From Cellulomonas gelida (GTDB lineage: Bacteria > Actinomycetota > Actinomycetes > Actinomycetales > Cellulomonadaceae): DNA of 64,000 nt. The position numbers and the translations under genes were made by a program. The notes beneath the pieces are model-generated. The model made no database searches, was not told where the DNA came from, and saw only the letters and a list, made by a program, of their open reading frames with translations. Shown in pieces: positions 36,916 to 44,461 of the stretch. The stretch is taken from NCBI RefSeq assembly GCF_006538725.1, contig NZ_BJLQ01000003.1, positions 62,001 through 126,000 of the forward strand, read 5' to 3'. How positions within the stretch are numbered: the stretch's first letter is position 1; every line of letters begins with the position of its first letter.

Positions 36916-36921
36916 TAGCCT
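36916..36921 (+). promoter_or_regulatory. -10 element of a probable leaderless methyltransferase transcript
   Basis: TAGCCT at 36916-36921 ends exactly 6 bases before GTG 36928. It lies in the 64-base gap after the redox operon. Confidence 0.5.
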
Positions 36922-36927
36922 CGGGGC

Positions 36928-38085
36928 GTGGATGAGGCCGCTGGGAACGACGAGACCGATCTGCTCGCTCAGCTGCGGCGTCACCCCGATGTCGAGGCGC
37001 TGAACCTGCACGCGGTCGATGCGAGCGACCGGCTGATCCTCGACGAGGCGTCGTCGGCGCTGGACGCCGAGAACGGGGCGCACGTCGTCGTGATCGGCGA
37101 CCACCACGGCGCGCTGACTCTCGGCGCGATCGCACGGCACGGGCTGGCCGGGGTCCGCACGCACCAGGACCGGCTCCTGGGCGAGCGGGCGCTGCGCGCG
37201 AACGCCGCACGGCTGGGAGTCGGCGGCTTCACCCAGCTGGAGCTGACGCCTGAGCTCGTCGACGGGGCGCGGCTCGTCCTGCTCCAGCTCCCACGCTCGC
37301 TGGACGCGCTCGACGAGATCGCCGGGCTGGTCGCCGCGCACGCCGACCCCGAGGTGCTGGTCGTCGCGGGTGGGCGCGTCAAGCACATGACGACGGCGAT
37401 GAACGACGTCCTGCGGCGGCACCTCGGCGACGTGCAGGCGAGTCTGGCCCGGCAGAAGTCACGCGTGCTGGTCGCCTCACGGCCGCGTCCCGCCGACGAG
37501 CGGCCGGCATCGACGTGGCCTCGGAGCGAGGATCACCCGGACCTGGGCGTGACGGTCTGCGCCCACGGAGGCGTCTTCGCCGGGTCGGGGATCGACATCG
37601 GTACGCGCGCGCTGCTCCAGCGCGTCGACGCGATGCCCATGGACGCGACGTCGGCGCTCGACCTCGGCTGCGGGACCGGGGTACTGGCTGTCCTCCTGGC
37701 GAAGGCGAACGACGGGCTCACCGTCACGGCGACCGACGAGTCGGCCGCCGCGGTCGCCTCCGCTCGCGCGACTGTCACGGCGAACGGTCTGCAGGATCGC
37801 ATCGCCGTCGTGCGCGCAGACGGCGCGGACGGGGTGCCGGATGCCAGCGTCGACCTCGTCGTGCTGAACCCGCCGTTCCACGTCGGCGCCGCGGTGCACG
37901 CCGGAGCCGCGCACGCCATGTTCGCCGAGGCCGCGCGGGTGCTGCGCCCGGGCGGGGAGCTGTGGGCGGTGTGGAACTCGCACCTGCGCTACCGGTCGAC
38001 CCTCGAGCGCGTCGTCGGGCCCACCCGGCAGGTCGCCCGCGACCCGAAGTTCACCGTGACGGCCTCCACACGCGCTGCTCGCTGA
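36928..38085 (+). CDS. RlmG/RsmC-type rRNA guanine-N2 methyltransferase
   Basis: 385 residues with two tandem Rossmann methyltransferase-like domains, as in RsmC and RlmG. The N-terminal domain is degenerate; the C-terminal one has the SAM loop LDLGCGTGVLAVL near residue 245 and the catalytic NPPFH near residue 314. NPPFH fits guanine-N2 methylation of rRNA; which rRNA position cannot be told from the sequence. It appears to be a single-gene unit. Confidence 0.8.
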   Translation: MDEAAGNDETDLLAQLRRHPDVEALNLHAVDASDRLILDEASSALDAENGAHVVVIGDHHGALTLGAIARHGLAGVRTHQDRLLGERALRANAARLGVGGFTQLELTPELVDGARLVLLQLPRSLDALDEIAGLVAAHADPEVLVVAGGRVKHMTTAMNDVLRRHLGDVQASLARQKSRVLVASRPRPADERPASTWPRSEDHPDLGVTVCAHGGVFAGSGIDIGTRALLQRVDAMPMDATSALDLGCGTGVLAVLLAKANDGLTVTATDESAAAVASARATVTANGLQDRIAVVRADGADGVPDASVDLVVLNPPFHVGAAVHAGAAHAMFAEAARVLRPGGELWAVWNSHLRYRSTLERVVGPTRQVARDPKFTVTASTRAAR

Positions 38086-38193
38086 CGCCGCACGGCGCGG
38101 GCACGGAGGCCACGTCGGCGCGATCGTCGTTATCGTCTCGGGCAGGAGCCCGGGTGCACCGGGCCTCTGCCCGCTTCCGCGAAGGAGATGACG

Positions 38194-39090
38194 ATGGCGT
38201 CGGATCAGCTCACGTTCGACAACCCGGTCGAGCGGCACTCGCACATCAAGCCGCACGCCTCGTGGCAGCCGCTGCCGGGCCTCGACGCGAAGCTCGACCC
38301 GAAGGCCGACCACGGCGAGACCTCGTACCGCGGCACGGGTCGGCTGCCCGGGCGCAAGGCGCTCATCACCGGCGGCGACTCGGGGATCGGCGCCGCCGTG
38401 GCCATCGCGTTCGCGCGCGAGGGCGCTGACGTCGCGCTGAGCTACCTGCCCGAGGAGCAGGTCGACGCCGAGGCGATCGCAGAGCACGTGCGCGCGGCCG
38501 GCCGCACGGTCGTCCTGCTGCCCGGCGACATCCGCGACCGCGAGTTCTGCCGCACCCTCGTCGCCGACGCGGTCGCGGGGCTCGGCGGGCTGGACATCCT
38601 GGTGAACAACGCGGCGCACCAGGTGTACCACCAGACGTTCGACGAGCTCGACGAGGCCGATCTCGACCGCACCATTCAGACGAACCTGTACGCGATGTTC
38701 TGGATCACGCGCGACGCGCTGCCGCACCTGGGCCCCGGGGCGACGATCATCAACAGCACGTCGGTGCAGGGGTACAACCCGTCGCCGATGATCATCAACT
38801 ACGCGTCGACCAAGTTCGCGATCATCGGCTTCACCAAGGCGCTCGCGGCCGACCTGGCTCCGCGCGGCATCCGCGTGAACGCGGTCGCGCCCGGCCCGGT
38901 CTGGACGCCGCTGCAGGTCTCGGACGGGCAGCCGAGCGAGAAGCTCGACGGCTTCGGCGAGTCGTCCTGGCTCGGTCGCACGAGCCAGCCCGTCGAGCAG
39001 GCGCCGGCGTACGTGTTCCTCGCCTCGCCCGAGTCGAGCTTCGTCGTCGGCGAGGTCATCAACGTCAACGGGGGCGCGAACGTGCCCTGA
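38194..39090 (+). CDS. Short-chain dehydrogenase/reductase (YghA/glucose-1-dehydrogenase-like)
   Basis: 298 residues from ATG 38194, which has AAGGAG 6 bases upstream; ATG 38188 is too close to that site. After an N-terminal extension of about 50 residues typical of this subgroup (LPGLDAKLDPKADHGETSY), the Rossmann motif TGGDSGIGAAVA appears near residue 58. NNAAHQ follows, then the catalytic YASTK near 203. It is a cytoplasmic NAD(P)-dependent oxidoreductase of unknown substrate; close groups are often stress or stationary-phase proteins. Confidence 0.88.
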   Translation: MASDQLTFDNPVERHSHIKPHASWQPLPGLDAKLDPKADHGETSYRGTGRLPGRKALITGGDSGIGAAVAIAFAREGADVALSYLPEEQVDAEAIAEHVRAAGRTVVLLPGDIRDREFCRTLVADAVAGLGGLDILVNNAAHQVYHQTFDELDEADLDRTIQTNLYAMFWITRDALPHLGPGATIINSTSVQGYNPSPMIINYASTKFAIIGFTKALAADLAPRGIRVNAVAPGPVWTPLQVSDGQPSEKLDGFGESSWLGRTSQPVEQAPAYVFLASPESSFVVGEVINVNGGANVP

Positions 39091-39108
39091 CGTCCCGCCG
39101 CGTCGGTC

Positions 39109-39151
39109 GGTCCTTTGGTCCCTCTCGGCGCCGGGGCCGCGTCACTAGCGT
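39109..39151 (+). promoter_or_regulatory. Degenerate DosR-type box and -10 element before the CoA-binding protein gene
   Basis: GGTCCTTTGGTCCC at 39109-39122 matches GGGACTTTNGTCCC at 12 of 14 positions; the right half is intact and the left half weak. TAGCGT at 39146-39151 would be the -10 box, with a start point near 39158. The box centre then falls at about -42.5, the same distance as at the strong site upstream of the redox operon. Confidence 0.4.
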
Positions 39152-39180
39152 CGTGATGACGACTCGATGTGGAGCGGATC

Positions 39181-39657
39181 ATGACCAGCACCAAGGAAGC
39201 GGCAGCAACGTTCCTCGACTCGCGCAGGATCGCGGTCACGGGGGTCTCGCGCACGCCAGGGAGTCACGGCGCGAACGTCGTCTACACCCGCCTGCGGGAC
39301 GTGGGCTACGAGGTGTTCGCGGTCAACCCCCACGCCGAATCCGTCGAGGGCGACCCCGCTTACGCGAACCTCGCGGCGATCCCGGGTGGTGTCGAGGCGG
39401 TCGTGGTCGCGACGAGCCCGCAGCACGCGGGGGCGACCGTGCAGGAGGCGATCGACCTCGGCATCACGCAGGTGTGGATGCACCGGTCGGTGGACAAGGG
39501 CAGCGTCGACGACGACGCCACCCGGCTCGGCCGCGAGAACGGTCTGACCGTGATCGACGGCGGTTGCCCGCTCATGTTCGGGCGCCCATCGGACCGCAGT
39601 CACCGCGTGATGTGCCGGCTCTTCACGCTGACGGGCCGGGTCCCGCGCGAGGTATGA
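39181..39657 (+). CDS. CoA-binding domain protein (YccU-like)
   Basis: 158 residues from ATG 39181; GTG 39169 is a possible earlier start, but GGAG at 39172 favours 39181. A single CoA_binding Rossmann domain: IAVTGVSRTPGSHGANVV at the start, VFAVNPHAESVEG and VVVATSPQHAG in the middle, DGGCPLMFG at the end. Such stand-alone proteins bind CoA or acyl-CoA, and the catalytic parts of acyl-CoA synthetases are absent. A role in acyl-CoA sensing or protein acylation is inference. Confidence 0.85.
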   Translation: MTSTKEAAATFLDSRRIAVTGVSRTPGSHGANVVYTRLRDVGYEVFAVNPHAESVEGDPAYANLAAIPGGVEAVVVATSPQHAGATVQEAIDLGITQVWMHRSVDKGSVDDDATRLGRENGLTVIDGGCPLMFGRPSDRSHRVMCRLFTLTGRVPREV

Positions 39658-39672
39658 GGGCGGACGCGCGGG

Positions 39673-39987
39673 TCAGTCGGACGACGACGCGGCCTGGCGG
39701 ACCAGCGCGTAGACGCGGCCGAGGTTGAGCGTCCAGCCGACCCCGAAGACCCGCGGGCCGAGGACGTGCTCGGCGTCGGGGTCCCAGAGGCGCTCGCGGA
39801 AGCGCGCGATGGTGGGCGGGCGCAGCTCGTAGGGCACGAAGCCGGCGACCACACCGTGCCACGTGCGCTCGTCGCTCGGCTTGCGCAGCTCCTTGACGAC
39901 GGCCGCGACGGCGAGAGCGACGCCGATCGCTCGCACGACGTCCTTGACGCCGGCCTGCCGCTTGCTGTCCTTGCCTCGTGCGGTCAT
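39673..39987 (-). CDS. DUF5808-type small membrane-associated protein
   Basis: 104 residues from ATG 39987 with GAGGAG upstream. One hydrophobic stretch (AIGVALAVAAVVKEL) is followed by the C-terminal FRERLWDPDAEHVLGPRVFGVGWTLNLGRVYAL. Its FG.GWT.N pattern is characteristic of DUF5808. Function unknown. Confidence 0.7.
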   Translation of the reverse strand: MTARGKDSKRQAGVKDVVRAIGVALAVAAVVKELRKPSDERTWHGVVAGFVPYELRPPTIARFRERLWDPDAEHVLGPRVFGVGWTLNLGRVYALVRQAASSSD

Positions 39988-40029
39988 CGGGACTCCTCGC
40001 TCGCGGTCTGCACGGCCATCATCCAGCGC

Positions 40030-40212
40030 TCAGCCCCGCTCGGCCAGGGCTACTGCTGCCACGTCCGTGCGGGAGCGGACGCCGTGCTTCGCGTAGACGT
40101 TGCGCAGGTGGTCCTCGATCGTCGTGGGGCTGAGGCACGGCGCGGCGGCGGCCTCGCGCGTCGTACGGCCGGCGCCCAGTGTGCGGGCGACCTGCTCCTG
40201 CGGGGTGAGGGG
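40030..40212 (-). pseudogene. LuxR-type helix-turn-helix remnant
   Basis: 60 codons ending in TGA at 40030-40032. TTREAAAAPCLSPTTIEDHL plus RNVYAKHGVRSRTDVAAVAL is a clear C-terminal LuxR/FixJ DNA-binding domain. No start codon lies at its head, and the sequence upstream on this strand is covered by the opposite-strand gene at 40307. The receiver or effector part is missing, so it is read as a decayed regulator. Confidence 0.65.
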
Positions 40213-40306
40213 GCATGAATCGGAGCCGGGTGTGGTTGACCTGGACGTGAGCGCAGGTGGTGCGCACGAGGGCTCGACCAGGGAGCCCGACGAGGAGGGA
40301 GCGACG

Positions 40307-40480
40307 ATGTCGCAGACGCTCGGGTGGACCGACCCCCGCGAGCAGATCGAGTTCAGCGTGCTCATGGCCGACGGACGCCTCGCCGGTCGGACGTTCGAGT
40401 CCCGCGAGCAGGCCGAGGCGTGGGCGCAGCCCGACGAGCAGGTCGTCGAGTACAACCTCGTCTGCGAGTGCGCGGTCTGA
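40307..40480 (+). CDS. Small hypothetical protein
   Basis: 57 residues from ATG 40307, with GAGGAGGGA about 6 bases upstream. Mostly acidic, with FSVLMADGRLAGRTFESREQAEAWAQ and a CxC near the end (VCECAV). No family recognised. A short inverted repeat (GGGCTC 40270-40275, GAGCCC 40283-40288) precedes its ribosome site. Confidence 0.55.
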   Translation: MSQTLGWTDPREQIEFSVLMADGRLAGRTFESREQAEAWAQPDEQVVEYNLVCECAV

Positions 40481-40487
40481 CGCCCGG

Positions 40488-41216
40488 TCAGCGCGACGGT
40501 GTGCGCACCGTGCCGAACACCGTGCGGCGCCGGAGCTGGAAGCCGAGCCGTTCGTAGATCGCGATCGCGCGCGTGTTCGCCTCGGCCGCGTGCAGCAGCG
40601 CCCGGTCGCCCCGTTCGTGGATGTGGTGCGCGACGTCGAGCACGAGGCGCGTGGCCAGGCCCTGGCGCTGGAAAGAGGCGTCGGTGCAGACCGCGGAGAT
40701 CTCGGTCCAGCCGCCGGGCTGCAGACGCTCGCCGGCCATCGCCACGAGTCGTCCGTCCCGTCGCAGGCCGACGTAGCGACCGAGCTCGTGCGTGCGCGGT
40801 GCGAACGGACCGGGCTGCGTCCGCTCGACGAGCGCGAGCATCTCGGGCACGTCGTCGGCGCCGAGGAGCACGGCTTCGTCGTCGGGTCGTGGCCGGAGCG
40901 CGTCGGTCTCGACGAGCTGCACGCCCGCACCACGTGCGACGACCTCCCAGCCGGGCGGCAGCGCCGGGTCGCTCCCGGAGACCGGGAAGAGCTGGCCCGG
41001 CCCGACGAGGTCGAGGACCGCGTCCCACACGTCCGGGTCGTCCCACGAGCGCACGGCCGCGAACGGCGAGACCTCGGGCAGGTAGCGCCGCGCGATCTCG
41101 TTGCCCTCGGACAACGCCGCGTGCCGGCCCGTGAGCGAGTGCCACGCAGGGTTGTCCAGGACGTGGACCGCTCGATCGGGCGCGGCCGGCACGGCGTCCA
41201 GGGTCTCGGCTGCCAC
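40488..41216 (-). CDS. GNAT family N-acetyltransferase (FR47-like)
   Basis: 242 residues from GTG 41216, behind GAGGAGAGG. The C-terminal half has the GNAT core: EISAVCTDASFQRQGLATRL (motif A with the QRQGLA acetyl-CoA loop) and NTRAIAIYERLGFQLRRR. The N-terminal half resembles the FR47-like group. The substrate is unknown. Confidence 0.85.
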   Translation of the reverse strand: MAAETLDAVPAAPDRAVHVLDNPAWHSLTGRHAALSEGNEIARRYLPEVSPFAAVRSWDDPDVWDAVLDLVGPGQLFPVSGSDPALPPGWEVVARGAGVQLVETDALRPRPDDEAVLLGADDVPEMLALVERTQPGPFAPRTHELGRYVGLRRDGRLVAMAGERLQPGGWTEISAVCTDASFQRQGLATRLVLDVAHHIHERGDRALLHAAEANTRAIAIYERLGFQLRRRTVFGTVRTPSR

Positions 41217-41340
41217 GGTGGTTCCTCTCCTCGTCGGACCGTCGGCCGGATGCTAGGCGCGTGGTGCGACGGCGCAAGGTCCATCGCCCAGCTTCCCGCG
41301 CAGTGAGACCGCACGTGGGTGGCGCGGACGTGGCGGCGGG

Positions 41341-41775
41341 TCACTCGTCGATGGCTTCGATGCCCTCGTCCTCGAGTGCCCGCAGGTGGTCGAGCATCGC
41401 CTGCAGCACGTCCGGCGGGTGGGGCTGCCACGGGGTGACCTCGGCGACGACGCGCAGCGGCTCGCGGGTGCGGTACGAGCGAGTCGGGTTCCCGGGGAAC
41501 CGCTTGTCGGTGAGGTTGGGGTCGTTCTCGATCCGACCGACGGGCTCGACACGGTAGATCCGTCCGCGTCCCTCGCCCTGCGCGAGCTCGGCGCCCCAGA
41601 TCGCGGCGTCCATCGTCGCCGTGAGGTAGACGAAGCTCGCCGTGCGCCGGGAGCCGTAGTTGGAGCTCCGCCCGGGTTCGAGCAGGTCGCCGGGCCGCAG
41701 GTCGGCCTTGGTGCCGTGGAAGAAAGGCCCAGCATCGTCCACCTCGACCGGTGCGCCCGTCTCCGTCACGTCCAC
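41341..41775 (-). CDS. arr: NAD(+)-rifampin ADP-ribosyltransferase
   Basis: 144 residues, the full size of Arr. The catalytic triad known from Arr of mycobacteria is present as His20 (FFHGTKADL), Tyr50 (VYLTATMD) and Asp85 (IENDPNLTDKRFPGN). The enzyme modifies the C23 hydroxyl of rifamycins and gives resistance. GTG 41775 has GAGGGG directly before it, so GTG 41769 could be the true start. No mobile element surrounds it, so it looks like an intrinsic chromosomal gene. Confidence 0.93.
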   Translation of the reverse strand: MDVTETGAPVEVDDAGPFFHGTKADLRPGDLLEPGRSSNYGSRRTASFVYLTATMDAAIWGAELAQGEGRGRIYRVEPVGRIENDPNLTDKRFPGNPTRSYRTREPLRVVAEVTPWQPHPPDVLQAMLDHLRALEDEGIEAIDE

Positions 41776-41900
41776 CCCTCACGCTCGTCGGTCGCTCACG
41801 TGTGTCTGCGCGCAGCGTAGGTCGGCTCCCCGCGCTGCCGCCATCGGGTCGTGCGCGCGCCGCCCGTGATCGCGCGGCTCCGACGGGGTCCGGGGTGCGC

Positions 41901-42759
41901 TCAGTCGGTGAGACGGGTCCGGAGCTCGATGACGTCGAACGGCTCGCTGCTGGACTCGGTGGTGGCTCTGCCGTCGATCGTGCGCCACTTGTGCAGCGGG
42001 TCGGCCGCGACTCGGTAGCGGCCGCGCCAGGACGTCGTCAGCCGGACGACGCTGCCCTGGTCCGGGGTGACGAACGTGTGGGTGACCTCGAACGACGGGT
42101 AGGGCTCACCGGGGACGTCGGTGGAGAACCGCTCACCGTCGTCGAACGCCCCAGTCCCAGGCGAAGGGTTCCGCGACGATCTCGACGTCGAACCCGGCGA
42201 TCTCGGTGTCGAACGCCTGCGCGTCGGCGAGGGTGTGGAGGATCGCCGGCTTGTTTACGAGCAGCTCGTCGGCTGGCTGCACCGCGACGTCGGGCGGTGC
42301 GATGTGCAGCACGCGGAGGTCCTCGATGCTGACCGGTGGCAGCAGGTGCTCGGGGCACGACCAGCCGACGAGCATCTCCCAGTCCGACCACGCCGCCTGA
42401 GGGCTGACCCGGAACCGGAACCACAGCGGAGCGATCGCCGGACCGTCCTCGCACGTCGGGCCTGTGATCTCGATCCCGGGCGGGACGTAGCACCGCTGGT
42501 CGATCCCCGGCTCCTCGACGTCGGTGTCGTCGTCGCACCGCGCCGCACGCTTGTACTCGTCCAGCCTCTCCGCCTCGGAGACGGAGGCTGCACGCCACGC
42601 CTGCTCCCGCTGGGCGCCAGCGAAGGCTCGCGCGTGAAGGGAGTCGTCGCCGGGTGCAACGACGTCGACGGTCTTGGCGCTCGCTGTCGAGGTCCCGAGC
42701 GTCAGAGCAACCAGACACACTGCCAGGATCCCGAGGGTGCGCCGGGCCGGATGACGCAT
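41901..42759 (-). pseudogene. Exported PKD-like protein with a one-base frameshift
   Basis: Reading starts at ATG 42759 with a signal peptide (LGILAVCLVALTLGTSTASA) and runs to AEPFAWDWG near 42150, where the frame meets a stop after VRRR at 42133. If one base is added in the CCCC/GGGG run there, the protein continues with AFDDGERFSTDVPGEPYPSF and VTHTFVTPDQGSVVRLTTSW to a stop at 41901. The joined product would have about 286 residues with a PKD-like W.WG.G region. Either a real frameshift or a sequencing error in the homopolymer explains this. The gene follows the DUF6318 gene by 2 bases. Confidence 0.75.
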
Positions 42760-42761
42760 GG

Positions 42762-43409
42762 CTACATGACCTCGATCAGAGACGGGTCGACGCCGTTGAC
42801 CTGCCAGCCGGTGCCGTCCCACTTGAGCAGCAGGGTGGCGCGGCTGTGTCGCGTGTCTGGGAAGTCCTCGACGACGTGCCCGGCATGGTCCACGGTTTGC
42901 GACGGGTGCTCGATGAAGGTCACCCATGTGACGAAGTCCGCGGAGTCGAACGTGCTGGCGCCGCTCTCAAGGACCTCGATGGCGCCGCCTTCACTATGCC
43001 GCTGCTTGGCGAGGTCCGCTCGCATCGAGTCGACGACGCCGGAGCAGTAACCGCACGACGGACCAGAGAGCGCCTCCCATGTCCCGCTGTCGCCGGTCGC
43101 GAAGAGGTACGGGAAGAGCGACATGAAGTACTCGGCCACGGCCGCTGCGTTCTCCTCGGTGGCGGGACCGTCGAGAGCGGCGGGCGGGGTCGGGGCGACG
43201 GTGACGTCGGCCAGTGCGGCGGTCGGGGTGGGCGACGGCTCAGGGGTCGGGCTCGGTGTGGCCGTGACCTGCGGGGTCGACGACGCCGTGACGGCTGGCG
43301 GGGAGGTCGGGCCCGCGCCCCCGCTCCCGGAGCAGGCCGCGAGCGCCAGGCCGATCCCGACGACTGCCGCGGCTGCGAGCGCGCGTGTGGTGCCCCCGTG
43401 ATGACGCAT
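42762..43409 (-). CDS. DUF6318-type lipoprotein
   Basis: 215 residues from ATG 43409. A lipoprotein signal ends in LAAC with the lipid cysteine at residue 26, then a Thr/Pro-rich linker and a domain with ATEENAAAVAEYFMSLFPYLFATGD and a CGYC motif. This matches DUF6318, an NTF2-like group of actinobacterial lipoproteins of unknown role. TAGTTT on the minus strand (43417-43422) ends 7 bases before the start, fitting a leaderless transcript. It forms a pair with the frameshifted PKD-like gene. Confidence 0.8.
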   Translation of the reverse strand: MRHHGGTTRALAAAAVVGIGLALAACSGSGGAGPTSPPAVTASSTPQVTATPSPTPEPSPTPTAALADVTVAPTPPAALDGPATEENAAAVAEYFMSLFPYLFATGDSGTWEALSGPSCGYCSGVVDSMRADLAKQRHSEGGAIEVLESGASTFDSADFVTWVTFIEHPSQTVDHAGHVVEDFPDTRHSRATLLLKWDGTGWQVNGVDPSLIEVM

Positions 43410-43584
43410 GCCGGGCAAACTACCCGAATCGGAACCCTCGGGGGCGAGGCGGCTCCCGGTTGTGGACAACCTCGAGGACCTGGTGACGCCGTCGCCACGC
43501 CATGCCTGACGCGGAGCCCGGAACGGCCTCGGGCACCGACCGCACCCAGGTCGTCTCGGTCGTCGACGCCGGGTGTCCCTCACC

Positions 43585-43635
43585 ACCGACGAGAGGGCCG
43601 GTCCCGCACGTCGCGGAACCGGCCCTCTCGTCGGT
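43585..43635. terminator. Strong terminator after the TM2-domain gene
   Basis: The arms 43585-43602 and 43618-43635 form an 18-base perfect inverted repeat with a 15-base loop, about 40 bases past the stop of the minus-strand TM2 gene. Confidence 0.85.
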
Positions 43636-43674
43636 CGTGCCGCCCGGCGTCGAGCCGGACGTAGGTGCAACTCG

Positions 43675-44205
43675 TCAGTGGCGGACCTGGACCACCGACG
43701 CGGACGCGTCACTCGAGAACTGGCTGAAGTCGGGCGGGTTGAGCGCCGAGCCGATGGACGAGGCGACCACGAGCACAGCCGTCACGATCCATGCCAGCTT
43801 CTTGTGCTGGTCGTAGCCCGCGAGGGGTCGGCCGTACTTGTCCTTCTGCTGCCCGGCGAGCACCAGGATCAGGTCGATGAGCGCCCAGATCCCGCAGCCG
43901 CCGAGCGTGAAGAGCTTGGCCAGGCCGGTGCCGACCTTGCCCAGGTAGAAGCGGTCGACCCCGAAGATGCCCAGGAAGTACGCCAGCAGCCACGTCGCGA
44001 TGAACGACTTGTCGGACTCGACGGGAGCGCCCGGGTAGGTCGCGCCCGGTCCACCGAAGGCGGGAGCGCCATAGGCCGGGGCCCCGTAGGCGGGTGCGGC
44101 GGGGTACTGCGGGGGCTGCGGGGCACCGTAGGCGGGCGGCGTGCCCGGCGTCGGCTGCTGCGGCTGGTTCTCGGGCGTCGGTGCGCCGGGGTACTCCGAG
44201 GACAC
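43675..44205 (-). CDS. TM2 domain-containing membrane protein
   Basis: 176 residues from GTG 44205 with AGGAG upstream. A Pro/Tyr/Gly/Ala-rich cytoplasmic N-terminus of about 65 residues has repeated APAYGAP units. The TM2 domain follows: [33 protein letters not shown] with the conserved DRFY, then [16 protein letters not shown] third membrane helix is near the C-terminus. TM2 proteins are widespread; the bacterial function is unclear. Confidence 0.85.
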   Translation of the reverse strand: MSSEYPGAPTPENQPQQPTPGTPPAYGAPQPPQYPAAPAYGAPAYGAPAFGGPGATYPGAPVESDKSFIATWLLAYFLGIFGVDRFYLGKVGTGLAKLFTLGGCGIWALIDLILVLAGQQKDKYGRPLAGYDQHKKLAWIVTAVLVVASSIGSALNPPDFSQFSSDASASVVQVRH

Positions 44206-44369
44206 GCGGGCTCCTGTTCGTCGGGAGGGGCCCCGGGCCACGAGCGTCGGGGCGAGCGCGTAGCGTACCGAAGCCGCAGGTCACCGCGGCACCTGTCTCG
44301 CGTGACGGGTGCCGGGACCGGTCTCGTCACCGACAGACGGGCCGCTTCCGGGAGGAATCGGTCGCCGCC

Positions 44370-44425
44370 CGGCTGCCGAAGGTCGCTCGTCGCGGACCGG
44401 GACGACGAGCGACCCTCGGCAGCCG
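44370..44425. terminator. Strong terminator after poxB
   Basis: Arms 44370-44392 and 44403-44425 pair over 22 of 23 positions (10 pairs, one A-C mismatch, 12 pairs) around a 10-base loop, directly downstream of the poxB stop on the minus strand. Confidence 0.85.
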
Positions 44426-44461
44426 CGTGCGGCCCGCCGAACGGGCGCCGGAGCCCCGAGG

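Noticed and set aside
43502-43816. Small plus-strand frame across the 18-bp terminator and the TM2 gene
   Set aside because: It consists mainly of the terminator hairpin and the reverse of the TM2 gene end.
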